This document shows, piece after piece, positions 34,390 to 47,417 of a stretch of 64,000 nucleotides of DNA; the stretch's first letter is position 1, and each line of letters opens with the position of its first letter. The notes under the pieces were generated by a model. The model had not been told where the DNA came from. It made no database searches and was given only the letters and a program-made list of their open reading frames with translations. This DNA comes from Allium sativum (lineage: Eukaryota > Streptophyta > Magnoliopsida > Asparagales > Amaryllidaceae), in the NCBI GenBank assembly GCA_030737875.1, contig CM060926.1, positions 166,493,079 to 166,557,078 on the forward strand. The letters run 5' to 3'. Both the position numbers and the translations under genes were made by a program.

Positions 34390-35427
34390 CACGACTAATT
34401 CCCTCTTCAACACTTTATTTATTTCCTCCCAAATTCCTTCCGACAGATACTCTCAGTCAAATCGAAATCCCCTTTTTCTTTATTCTCGATTTCTTGCTCA
34501 AATCTTGTAAAATCAAATATGTAACCAAAGCGTTCAATCTTGGATTCTTTGAAATCATCGAAACATAAGCTTCATGCTGGAAAACTCCAAGTCTGTTGCG
34601 ATGTCGTTTCTGGCACTCGAGATTTTCTGCCGCAAACTAAGGAAATGTAGTGAGTTGTAATCGGAGGCAGGCGATGGGTTTGAAGGAAAGTATCAGGTTT
34701 AGGGTTCAATGCGAAATGGATTTGGGGTGCTGATTGGTATGCGTCCAGTTGTTGACGAAGTTCAAAGTTGGAATGGGGTGCGCGATTTAGAGTATGCGAA
34801 TGGAGGAGAAGGGCTTCTGGACAGAAATGGGTGCAGAGTTGCGATGGGTAGGTCAATTTGAGGAAGTTTGAATTAGTTGATTTGGAAGAAGCTGGCATTG
34901 ATGATGGTTGCGGTGACAACAAATGGCGCAAGTTGAAAACTGGACGCAAGAAGAAGGGTCTCGCGATCAATATTGGATCGGCAGACCATCATTTGAGGTG
35001 GAAAAAAAAGAGAAGATGGTGAAATCAATTACGGAGTTGTGTTAAGTGAATGAAGAGGAAGGAGAGAAAGAAAATCACGGTGATGGTGAAAGGTCAGTCC
35101 TGTCGAATAGAATGAGGAGGATGATTAGGAGATTAAGGTAACTAATTATAATTTTTTTAGTGAATTAAGTAGCTATTAATCTAATTATTTAAAATATTTT
35201 ATAAGTTGAAATTGTTAAGATGTTCAACTAGGAAGTTAGAAGAAAATATATTAATTTTAGTACATTCTGGACATTTACCTTATTAAGAAAATCCGTTTGC
35301 TTAATTATAAAATTTGGATTTTTCTTAAGCAACGATAAATCAAATAAAATCATTCGTGTGGAGTTCGAAGCCTAAGAAACTGATGAAAAGAAATTGAAAT
35401 TGGTACAAGCGACGAATAAAAACCAAT

Positions 35428-35745
35428 GTGAGTAAATCTCACTCATATTTTATTTAGAATTGTTTTATTTGTTAAAATAATTGTTTGTTGGTTGTTTGGA
35501 TGCATTGAAATTTTATTATGGCTATTATAAATATATATTTGTTATTTAGGATTGGTATTTGTGGCTATTATATATATATTGGTGGTTGGATTCCCGCAGT
35601 ATCATTAGCGGATGCCCGTAGTATCATTAGCAGATGATTTCCCTATGCGTTCCACAATATATATAGTGCATGACCTTCATACTGCGATATCCTGCCTCGA
35701 AGCAGGATGGGTATTATTTATGTTGGCTAACGTCTGTGGATGCAG
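35428..35745 (+). other. Intron-like segment in family C LTR
   Basis: Runs from CCAAT|GTGAGT to GGATGCAG. The copy at 42792-43125 differs mainly by a longer TA run. It sits immediately upstream of the shared stem-loop, as in family A. Splicing is inferred. Confidence 0.35.
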
Positions 35746-35758
35746 GAAAAACAGTTTG

Positions 35759-35780
35759 GAGGAATCCAATTGGATTCCTC
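35759..35780 (+). other. Conserved stem-loop, perfect palindrome (C central LTR)
   Basis: Arms GAGGAATCC (35759-35767) and GGATTCCTC (35772-35780) enclose AATT, so all 22 bases form one self-complementary palindrome. The A copies have AACC in the loop. The 3' C copy (43139-43160) has one arm mismatch. Confidence 0.78.
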
Positions 35781-38700
35781 AAAATTTATTACTGTTTGTT
35801 TTCACATATATATATTATCATATATGATGTGTTATAAGACCCGTGATTTGATAATTGAGTGTTCTTGGATATTTAACTTTCACTGGTCTAAAATGTTGAT
35901 ATATAAAAATATCGTGAAAACGATATTTGAAATTTAAATAGAAAATTCTATTTTTCTAAAAATAGAAATTTGAAATTCGAATGGACTAAAAATATTAACT
36001 TGTTTTGAATAAATAAAACAAGTATTGAATTTATAAACGACGTTTATAAATTAAACAATGCAGGGAATTGAAGTAAATTTACAAATGATATTTATAAATA
36101 AAATGGAATAATTTTCCTTGGTTAATGCATGGGGATTGAGAAGAATTTATAAACGCTGTTTATAAACGGAATGGATAATTACCATTTGATAACTGGGAAA
36201 TTTAAATTCAAATGTGAATTAAAAATATGAATTGGAAATCGTTTTAAATGGAAAACGATGAAATATATTCCAATGTCCGAAATGGAAATTTAATTAGATA
36301 ATTAAAACATTTAAATTAAAATGTGAATTTAAAATGAGGATTGGGAATTGTGTTAAAAAGGGAAACTAGGAAATTTATTCTGATATTCAGAATATAAATT
36401 GGATTAAAATAATCTGTATGAATTTATGATGTGAATTCGATTAGATCGAATTTATTTAGATAAATATTTCCAGAATTTTATTAGGATTAAATTAAAAAAA
36501 CTTAAATTTAAATATAAAAATAGATGCACTGTTATATATACTTATATGTATATACGTAAAATCAGTAAAATATTCCAGAATAGGAATTGGATTTCAAGTG
36601 AAATTTGAAATGAAAAACTTGTTTTAAATTTATAAAACAAGGAAGTTGGATTTTCAAACGATGTTATAAATCTAGTGAAATAAATTATCATTAGATAATT
36701 TAGAAGTTTAAATTCAAGAAAGAATTTAAAAAGTGAAATATGAAAAACGTGTTGAAAATAGAATAATTGATTATATTCCGGGAATTAGAATATAAACTGA
36801 ATTGAGAAAATCGAAAGTGGAGTTGTAATTGGAATTTGATTATATCAAATTATATAATTTATTTATAAAAGGAATTGGGATTTAAAATAACAAATCGAGT
36901 ATAAATAAATTTATAACCAAGTAGTGAAATAATCGACGATTATAAATAATCAAAATTAGTGAGTTGAATTGGGAAAATTAGTTTGATATATGTATATATT
37001 AAAAATATATCAGAATGGAGTTGAATTTATTATAAACGAAGCTTAAACGTTTATATATAAAAATATAATTAAAACGAACCAGCCGCAGCGTAGTAGTTCA
37101 TAAATTGATGTTTCGTACTTCAATTGAGTATATAGAACCCAAATTAAGTCAGAATTCTTTGAAACAAGAACCGTCAGGACCAATTAGATAATAGTTTTCT
37201 AATGGAAGAGAAAATTCTGAATTTCGTCGTATATATTTTGAGTTATGTCAAAATCAAATATTCATAAAAACAGCACTATAACCATTTGAAACCATAACGG
37301 TTTATTTAATTTTATAAAAGGATTTTAAGAGAATAAAATCCGAATTTCTATTTAGAAAATCCCTGATTTGACTTATGAAATATATCTGAACTCAAGTGGA
37401 GTAATGGATTGATTTTTGAAACAGAAATCAGATTTTTAATTATTGAATAGAATTAACTAATTTGAATAGTAATCAGTTAATGAGATTTTGAATTGATATT
37501 GGGCTTTGAATAAGTGAATTCGATTTGGAAATTTATATTTGAAATCAAAAAGGAAACTTGAATCGAAATTGGAATTCAATTTGGTTATAAGCAAGTTAAA
37601 TATTTCATTTGAACATGTTATGTTCAAACAAAGAAGTGAAAAAGGCAAAATAGCTAATTAGAAAATAAATTAGCGAATTGGGTTAAGACGAATGGATTGA
37701 GTTGAAACCAAATAGGAATATGTGGATATGTGTTAAGCAAGTTTGGAAGGAAGTGTATGAAGAGATATAAATTGAAATGCCCGACCAAAAAGGTACATGT
37801 TTAAATTCCATATGAGGTTTTATGCGCCGAATCGGCAAGCCACTTGGCTTTTTGATTTTCTTTTTGAATGGTTTGAACTATTCACCGGTACAAAGGAGGT
37901 TATGGAAAAAATTTCTGAAAATTTAAGGAGTTAGAATATTTTTAAGAAAACTGGATAACTAGAAATCGACGTACCGATATATACAGAATTCAATAAGAAA
38001 ATGAAATTAAAAATAGAATATTGTAAACAAAAAGGAAATCTATAAATTAGATTGGTTAAAAATAGAAAGCGAGCCATATACATGTTTTTAAATTGAATAA
38101 TTGGTTTTTGTGGTTTGTTTATTCGAGTTAGCGGTCCTGTCTGTTTTGAAGTTAATAATATTTTCAGTCAAGGTCTAAGAGGTAGTTATACCCCAACTTG
38201 ATTGATTTCATTTTTTTTTCAATAAATAGCAAGATCCTATCTCGAAGAGAAATGTTTGAATAAGAGTTAGTGGAATGAAGTATTTTGGGTTGTTTGTAAC
38301 TATATTTTACACAACAGTCGTTTTAACCCAAGTAAGTGGAATTCTGGAAATATATCATAAATATTTCTTAAGTATAAAAATAACCAAGTCGGGAAAGAGA
38401 AAATTGATAGAAATGTTTTTCTATTGCAAATAGAATATATTTTCTAAGTACAGAAAATAAAAGAAGGCGATATATGGAAATGTTTTCCAAATAGTATAAA
38501 AGGCCAAGATGATTGTTGAAAAGATTTGGTTAACAAATATTAATAAGGAAATGGAGCAGTGATTTAATTAATGAAATATTAATTAATAGGCCTAGTGATT
38601 GATTGATGTTATGGACGAATGTTTGTTTGTTTTACTTCGATAGTTAAATAACCGATTATCGAAGTATTTGCCAATATCATTGTCAATATGGAGAGACCGG

Positions 38701-39494
38701 TTGGATTATTATCCGTGAACCACTCCGCATTGGCAGTAGCGTTGCGAATCAGATTATATGAAGATAATCGAAGATGGAGTAAAGTGCAAGGTCTTTTTCT
38801 ATTAATGGAAATTGTGCCTTCGGTTTCGTTCAATCCCACAACGAACGTATATGGACGAATGTCTGACAAAGTATTTCCAATGATCGAATATGTTGGTTTG
38901 TATAAATATATATGGTGGCGGAGGATTTATTCTCTTAGCATAATATTCAGAATATATTTGTGCAAATCAATTATTGTTTAACGGATCTAACAATGTGGCA
39001 TTCAAAGTGATTTTGCTATTAATGAATGATAAGAAATCGTAGCCTCAAGCCTCAACAACCGGGAAATGACAAAAATCAGGCAGGCAGCATAGCAATGTGG
39101 GACGCTCCCATTAGGGTGTATAGTTACCTATCTAGAGAAATTCCTTTTACTTCTTTAATCTATCGATGTTGTCCCTTTTCGGGAAATGGTTGCTGATCCC
39201 AACCGTTGGTGATATAAATTCGATACACTCAAGCGAAATAAGTGGTTGGTCATGTATGGGCCGGGTTGCAAGATGTTCTTATTGAACCCAGTGTATTCCC
39301 CTCTAGAGGTACATTATCGGCAGGTGGTTCCATACCTTGTCATAGTCGGAATCCAATCTCCAATAAGCGCCCTGCGGTTTTTGATTTTATATTATATATG
39401 GAGCGTGAAATGCAAGTGTTCCGCTAGATTCTATTTATTTGATTTATACATTATTATATTATCACTGGATTTGATATCAAAAATATTTCGGGTT

Positions 39495-39543
39495 ATCGTA
39501 AGGTAAAAACCTTCCGCGTTTATGTGTGGATCGGTCTTACGAT
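39495..39543 (+). other. Conserved U5-end stem-loop (C central LTR)
   Basis: ATCGTAAG and CTTACGAT arms, with inner CTTCC and GGAT. It is the same structure as in A and D. The third C copy is 46887-46935, right arm CTTACAAT. Confidence 0.7.
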
Positions 39544-40033
39544 TATCATTTCTCTCGAAAGGATTTTTAAAGTTAAATAAATGATTGGAGTTTACTCACA
39601 CCAGTCCCATGACTGACCCAGAGTTTTTTTTGTTTTCCCTAAACTCTTGGGTAGTCGGGATTTTTCAAATTCACTTGGAAGAGCTGGAAGCAGGAGGCTT
39701 CACTAGTTAGCTATAGACTATCATATTTCCGTTGTGTACTATGTTGTATCTGGAAACAGGTGTTTATAACTGTTCCAGGAATAACTGTTGTGCTCTGATA
39801 ATGGTATGTATATACAGTTACTGATTTGTATTTCAAAAGTTATATTATTTAATATATTTTATTCGTTCCACTATGAGATTTGTGTTCTTCGTTTTCTTCT
39901 ATTCTAACTTTTCTATCTTTCTATTTCTCATCCTCTAACTTCTTTCTAATAATGATGCGTATTTCTATGCAATTTGGGTTGGACGTTGGTGTTATTAGTC
40001 AACTCAGATAGTACGGATTTGTGGGCCATTACA

Positions 40034-41156
40034 GTTGGTATCAGAGCTTAGGTTGAGCGAATACCTAGGATTTGGTGGGGTTGTGCTCATTAGAGATAGG
40101 GTCAGTATTACCTTAGAATGAGTTGAAAGTATATAAATACGAGAGTGTGTATTTGTTAATGGATATAAAAATTTGTTTTATATTGTATTGGCTTGTCTGT
40201 TGAGTGGTTTATGAATTCTTATCGAATCATGGGACGCCACGAAGTCGATAGGAATTTATAAACACTTAACCGAAAAATTTGACACAATATTGTTTTAAAG
40301 TGGGTAAATGAAATAATTTTACACAAACATTCTATTTTGATATGGAAAGAATAATTTTCTGAAATTATTATATTATATGGATGTGTTGATTGATATCATT
40401 ATAATCAAATGAGATTATAAAATTGGAATGGTTATCTAAAACCAAATATAACTTGTATATGAGTGATATATACAAATGAGATGAATTAAAATTGAATTCA
40501 AACCTAGAATTTGGAATTTAAATCCTGGGAATTTTGAAAATATTTTCAAAGTATATTAAAATAATATAGCTTTGTTTTGGAGGGATTTTTAAATGAAAAT
40601 CATTTTGAATTGATTTTTAAAATGATAAAGCACTGAACTCACTTCAGTGGCTGGAAAATAATTCCGATGATGACTGCATCATCAATAGTATTCATTTTCG
40701 AGTTCTAAGTGACGAATGGCTACCTTAGTAAAGTTATGATGGAATTTGTTTGGAAGAAAACAAGTGGTTTGAAATTCAAATGTTTTGAATTTGAGATAGT
40801 TATGAATATGTATGTATATATTTATGGGATTTCGATATTGTTTTAAAATGAAACCCGGGGATTTGAATTCTAAAATTTAAATTTTACTTAAGCAAGTTAA
40901 ATGGATAGAAATGAATAAAATTGATCAAAATCAATTTGAATGGAATATTAATTGATTGTAAATCATTCAGATTAATTGAATGTGAGCATATATGGTGTGC
41001 AATGTGAATGGAAACCAAAAGTTTTGGCGAAATTAAAATTTGTTGAAGTAAGAAATGTTGAGTTTCAACATAAATGGAGTTTGAAAAGTAACAAGCTAGT
41101 AGCACTTTTCCAACCTTAGTAACTTCGGGGATGAAATTCTTTTAAGGAGGGGAGAA
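40034..41156 (+). other. Family C internal region, second copy
   Basis: 1123 bases, closely matching 32663-33782. Primer site TGGTATCAGAGC (40036-40047) and polypurine tract AAGGAGGGGAGAA (41144-41156). No coding sequence. Confidence 0.88.
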
Positions 41157-44100
41157 TGTAACGACCCGGATTTTTGAACAACTAATTTTAAAATATTTTA
41201 TATGGAGTTGATAATATAAATGATATTTTATATTGACTTGTCTATTTAATAATCGAAATACGATTTATTTTGATTATATATAATCATCGTAATACGAGAA
41301 TAAAAAATAATTCAATTCGAAGTTAGAAACTAAATCAAAACAATTCAGATGATCAGTATTAATTGAATTTGAATATAGATGATAATAAAAATATTTTATT
41401 ATCAAAAAAATTATTTGTTTTTGAATTTAAATTATATTATATCGATTTAATATGGTTATTTTATATATACACGTTCGAAATAAATTTCAAAAAATATTCT
41501 GTTGAGTTCAGTATAACGCTATAACATTGGAACGACGGTCGGTATGCTAAAATAGCGGTTCACGATTTTTAATTGTGAACCCCGAGATATTTATAATGGA
41601 TGAGATCGAAATCAAATCGATATCTGCTTAAAAAGAATAAAAGATCTCTTTATATCGAATCAAAATCAAATCAAATTAATTAGAAAATTTTATTAAAATA
41701 AATACAAAGATTTTTTGTGTACTACTGGTCCCCTCTCCACTTCTTTATATACACTACTAATTCCCTCTTCAACACTTTATTTATTTCCTCCCAAATTCCT
41801 TCCGACAGATACACTCAGACAATTCGAAGTCCCCTTTTTCTTTATTTTCGATTTCTTGCTCAAATCTTGTAAAATCAAATATGTAACCAAAGCGTTCAAT
41901 CTTGGATTCTTTGAAATCATCGAAGCATAAGCTTCATGCTAGAAAACTCCAAGTCTTTTGCGATGTCGTTTCTAGCACTCGAGATTTTCTGCTGCAAACT
42001 AAGGAAAGGTAGCGAGTTGTAACCGGAGGCAGGCGACGGGTTTGAAGGAAAGCAGCAGGTTTAGGTTTCATTGCGAAATGGAATTGGCATGCTGATTGGT
42101 ATGTGTCGAGTTGTTGATGAAGTTCAAAGTTGGAATGGGGTGTGCGATTTAGGGTATGCGAATGAAGGAGAAGGGCTTCTGGATGGAAATGGTTGCGGAG
42201 TCGCGATGGGTATGTCAATTTGAGGAAGTTCGAATTAGTTGATTTGGAAGGAGCTGGCATCGATGATGGTTGCGGTGACAAGGAATGGTACAAGTTGAAA
42301 CCTGGACGTAAGAAGAAGGGTCTCACAATCAATATTGGAGCGGAAGACCCTCATTTGAGGTGGAAAGAAAAAAGAGAAGATGGTGAAATCAATTCTGGAG
42401 TTGTGTTAAGTGAATGAAGAGGAAGGAGAGAAAGAAAATCACGGTGATGGTGAAAGGTATGTCTTGTCGAATAGAATGAGGAGGATGATTAGGAGATTAA
42501 GGTAACTAATTATAATTTTTTTAGTTAATTAAGTAGCTATTAATCTAATTATTCAAAATATTTTATAAGTTGAAATTGTTAAGATGTTCAACTAGGAAGT
42601 TAGAAGAAAATATATTAATTTCAGTATATTCTAGAAATTTACCTTATTAAGAAAATCCATTTGCTTAATTATAAAATTTGGATTTTTCTTAGGCAAGGAT
42701 AAATCAAATAAAATCATTCATGTGGAGTTCGGAGCCTAGGAAACTGATGAAAAGAAATTGAAATTGGTACAAGCGACGAATAAAAACCAATGTGAGTCAA
42801 TCTCACTCATATTTTATTTAGAATTATTTTATTTGTTAAAATAATTGTTTGTAGGTTGTTTGGATGCATTGAAATTTTATAAAGGCTATTATAAATATAT
42901 ATTAGTTATTTAGGATTGGTGTTTGTGGCTATTATATATATATATATATATATATATATTGGTGGTTGGATTCCCGTAGTATCATTAGCGGATGACCGCG
43001 GTATCATTAGCAGATGATTTCCCTATGCGCCCCACAATATATATAGTGGATGACCTTCATACCGCGATATCCTGCCTCGAAGCAGGATGGATATTATTTA
43101 TGTTGGCTAACGTCTGTGGATACAGGAAAAACAGGTTGGAGGAATCCAACCGGATTCCCCAAAATTTATTACTGTTTTTTTTCACATATATATATTATCA
43201 TATATGATGTGTTATAAAACCCGTGATTTGATAATTGAGTGTTCTTGGATATTTAAATATTAGTGGGCTAAAATGTTGATATATAAAAATATCGTGAAAA
43301 CGATATTTGAAATTTAAATGGAAAATTCTATTTTTCTAAAAATAGAAATTTGAAATTCTAATGGACTAAAAATATTAACTTGTTTTGAATAAATAAAACA
43401 AGTATTGAATTTATAAACAACGTTTATAAATTAAACAATGCAGGGAATTGAATTAAATTTATAAATGATATTTATAAATAAAATGGAATAATTTTCTTTG
43501 GTTAATGCATGGGGACTGAGATGAATTTATAAACGTTGTTTATAAATGGAATGGATAATTATCATTTGATAATTGGGAAATTTAAATTCAAATGTGAATT
43601 TAAAAATATGAATTGGAAATCGTTTTAAATAGAAAATGATGAAATATATTCCAATGTCCGAAATGGAAATTTAATTGGATAATTAAAATATTTAAATTCA
43701 AATGTGAATTTAAAATGAGGATTGGGAATTGTGCTAAAAAGGGAAACTAGGAAATTTATTCTGATATTCAGAATATAAATTGGATTAAAATAAATCCATA
43801 TGGATTATGATGTGAATTCGTTAGATCGAATTTATTTAGATAAATATTTCCAGAATTTTATTAGGATTATATTAAAAAAATTAAATTTAAATATAAAAAT
43901 AGATGCACTGTTATATATACTTATATGTATATAAGTAAAATCAGTAAAATATTCCAGAATAGGAATTGGATTTCAAGTGAAATTTGAAATGAAAAACTTG
44001 TTTTAAATTTATAAAACAAGGAAGTTGGATTTACAAATGATGTTATAAATCTAGTGAAATAAATTACCAATGGATAATTTAGAAGTTTAAACTCAAAAAT

Positions 44101-47100
44101 GAATTTAAAAAGTGAAATTTGAAAAACGTGTTGAAGAATAATTGATTATATTCCGGGAATTAGAATATAAACTGAATTGAGAAAATCTAAAGGGGAGTTA
44201 TAATTGGAATTCAATTATATCGAATTATATAATTTATATATAAAAGGAATTGGGATTTAAAATAACAAATCGAGTATAAATAAATTTATAACCGAGTAGT
44301 GAAATAATCGACGATTATAAATATTCAGAATTAGTGAGTTGAATTGGGAAAATTAGTTTAATATATGTTAAAAATATATCATAATGGAGTTGAATTTATT
44401 ATAAACGAAGTTTAAACGTTTATATATATAAATATAATTAAAACGAACTCGCCGCAGCGCGGTAGTTCGTAATTTGGTGTTTCGAACTTCAATTGAGTAT
44501 ATAGAACCCAAATTAAGTTGGAATTCTTTGAAACAAGAACCGTCTGGACCAATTAGATAATAGTTTTCTAATGGAAGAGAAAATTCTGAATTTCGTCGTA
44601 TATATTTTGAGTTATGTCAAAATCAAATTTTCAGAAAAGCAGCATCATAACCATTTGAAAACCATAACGGTTTATTTAATTTTATAAAAGGATTTTAAGC
44701 GAATAAAATCTGAATTTCTATTTAGAAAATCCTAGATTTGAGTTGTGAAATATATCTGAACTCAAATGGAGTAATGGATTGATTTTTAAAACAGAAATCA
44801 GATTTTTAATTATTGAATAGAATTAACTAATTTGAATAGTAATTAGTTAATGAGATTTTGAATTGATATTGGGCTTTGAATAAGTGAATTCGATTTGGAA
44901 ATTTATATTCAAAATCGAAAAGGAAACTTGAATTGAAATTGGAATTCAATTTGGTTATAAGCAACTTAAATATTTCATTTGAACATGTTATGTTCAAACA
45001 AACAAGAGAAATAGGCAAAATAGCTAATTAGCAAATAAATTAGCAAATTGGGTTAAGACGAATGGATTGAGTTGAAACCAAATAGGAATATGTGGATACG
45101 TGTTAAGCAGGTTTGGAATGAAGTGTGTGAAGAGATATAAATTGAAATGCCCGACCAAAAAGGTACATGTTTAAATTCCATATGAGGTTTTATGCACCGA
45201 GTCGGCAAGCCAAATGGCTTTTTGATTTTCATTTTAAATGGAAAGGGCCTAGAGAGGCGAGTTGAGGTTTGAACTATTCACCGGTACAAAGGAGGTTATG
45301 GCGAAATTTTCCGAAAATTTAAGGCGTTAGAATATTTTTTAGAAAATTGGATAATTAGAAATCAATGTATCGATATATATAGAATTCGATAAGAAAACGA
45401 AATTAAAAATAGAATATTGTAAACAAAAAGGAAATCTATAAATTAGATTGGTTAAAAATAGAAAGTGAACCACATACATGTTTTTAAAATGAATAATTGG
45501 TTTTTATGGTGTGTTTATTCGAGTTAGCGGTCTTGTTCTTTTTTAAGTTAATAATATTTTCATTCAAGGTCTGAGAGGTAGTTATACCCCAACTTGATCG
45601 ATTTCATTTTTTTCGATAAATACCAAGATCCAGTCTTGAAGAGAAATGTTTGAATAAGAGTTGTGGAATGAAGTATTTAGGGTTGTTTGTAACGATGTTT
45701 TACACAATAGTAGTTTTAACCCAAGTAAGTGGAATTTTGGAAATATATCATAAATATTTCCTAAGTATAAAAATATTAGAGTCGGGAAAGAGATAAGTGA
45801 TTGAAATGTTTTTCAATTGCAAATAGAATATATTTTCTAAGTACAGAAAATAAAAGAAGGCGATATATGGAAATGTTTTCCAAATAGTATAAAAGGCCAA
45901 GATGATTGTTGAAAAGATTTAGTTAACAAATATTGATAAGGAAATGGAGTAGTGATTTAATTAATGAAATATTAATTAACAGGCCTAGTGATTGATTGAT
46001 CTTATGGACGAATGTTTGTTCGTTTTTCATCGATAGTTAAATAACCGACTATCGAAGTATTTGCCAATATCGTTGTCAATATGGAGAGACCGGTTGGATT
46101 ATTATCCGTGAACCACTCCGTATTGGCAGTAGTGCTGTGAATCAGATTATATGAAGGTAATCAAAGACGGTGTAAAGTGCAAGGACTTTTCTATTAATGG
46201 AAATTGTGCCTTCGGTTTCGTTCAATCCTAGAACGAACGTATATGGACGAATGTCTGACAAAGTATTTCCAATGATCGAATATGTTGGTCTGTATAAATA
46301 TATATGGTGGCATAGGATTTATTCTCTTAGCATAATATCCATAATATATTTGTGCAAATCAATTAGTGATTAACGAATCTGACAATGTGGCGTTCAAAGT
46401 GATTGTGCTATCAATGAATAATAAGAAATCGTAGCCTCAAGCCTCAACAACTGGTAAATGACAAAAATCGGGCAGGCGACATGGCTATGTGAGTCGCTCC
46501 CATTAGGGTGTATAATCACCTATCTAGAGAAATTCCTTTTACTTGTTTAATCTATCGATGTTGTCCCTTTTCGAGAAATGGTTGCTGATCCCAACCGTTG
46601 GTGACATACATTCGATACACTCAAGCGAAATGAGTGGTCGGTCATGTGTGGGCCGGGTTGCAAGATGTTCTTGTTGAACCCAGTGTATTCCCCTCTAGAG
46701 ATATGATATCAGCAGGTGGTTCCATACCTTTTCATAATCGGAATCCAATCTCTAATAAGCGCCTTGCGGTTTTTGATTTTATATTATATATGGAGCGTGA
46801 GATGCAAGCATTCCGCTAGATTCTATTTATTTGATTTAGACATTATTATAATATCACTGGATTTGATATCAAAAATATTTTGAGTTATCGTAAGGTAAAA
46901 ACCATCCGTGTTTATGTGTGGATTGGTCTTACAATTATCATTTCTCTCAAAAGGATTTTTAAAGTTAAACCAATGATTAGAGTTTACTCACACCAGTCCC
47001 ATGACTGACCTAGAGTTTTTTTTCCTTAAACTCTTAGGTAGTCGGGATTTTTCAGATTCACTTGGAAGAGCTGGAAGCAGGAGGCTTCACCAGTTAGCTA

Positions 47101-47417
47101 TAGACTATCATATTTCCGCTATGTACTATGTTGTATCTGGAAACAGGTGTTTATAACTGTTCCAGGAATAACTGTTGTGCTCTGATAATGGTGTGTATAT
47201 ACGGTTACTGATTTGTATTTCAAAAGTTATGTTATTTAATATATATTATTCGTTCCATTGTGAGATTTGTGTTCTTCGTTTTCTTCTATTCTAACTTTTC
47301 TTTCTATTTATCACCCTCTATCTTCTTTCTAATAATGTTGTGTATTTATGTGCAATTTGGGTTGGACGTGTGGTGTTATTAGTCAATTCAGATAGTACGG
47401 ATTTGCGGGCCATTACA
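41157..47417 (+). repeat. Family C LTR, right copy (6261 bases)
   Basis: Collinear with 33783-40033 with scattered differences. It has an expanded TA run at 42934-42958, a TATA box at 41746, a stem-loop at 43139-43160 (one mismatch) and a short local insertion near 45241-45268. It ends GGGCCATTACA. Confidence 0.92.
42934..42958. repeat. (TA)n microsatellite in family C LTR
   Basis: The run is about twice as long as the matching run in the central LTR (35568-35579). Confidence 0.85.

Larger units (their letters stand above)
33783..40033 (+). repeat. Family C LTR, central copy (6251 bases)
   Basis: Full-length. It holds a TATA box at 34384-34389, an intron-like segment at 35428-35745, a perfect palindromic stem-loop at 35759-35780, an AT-rich middle, a block at 37085-37260 that matches the start of A LTRs, the A/C/D block near 39075-39300 and a stem-loop at 39495-39543. 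Frames of 60-130 codons occur on both strands but lack recognisable domains. Confidence 0.92.
30827..47417 (+). mobile_element. Family C array: LTR-internal-LTR-internal-LTR, non-coding
   Basis: Partial LTR 30827-32662, internal 32663-33782, full LTR 33783-40033 (6251 bases), internal 40034-41156, full LTR 41157-47417 (6261 bases). LTRs begin TGTAACGACCCGG and end GGGCCATTACA. Both internals have a primer site and a polypurine tract and no coding sequence. Three LTRs with two internals is the product expected from unequal recombination between elements. The right flank GTAAT (47418-47422) is the candidate target duplication, occurring in B-family internal DNA at the protease end. The left flank is deleted. 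Confidence 0.9.

Noticed and set aside
34572..34970. 132-codon minus-strand frame, also open at 41934-42332 in the other C LTR
   Set aside because: Open in both LTRs, which is expected for recent copies. Substitutions change many residues with no clear synonymous bias by eye, no domain is seen, and it runs against the likely transcript.
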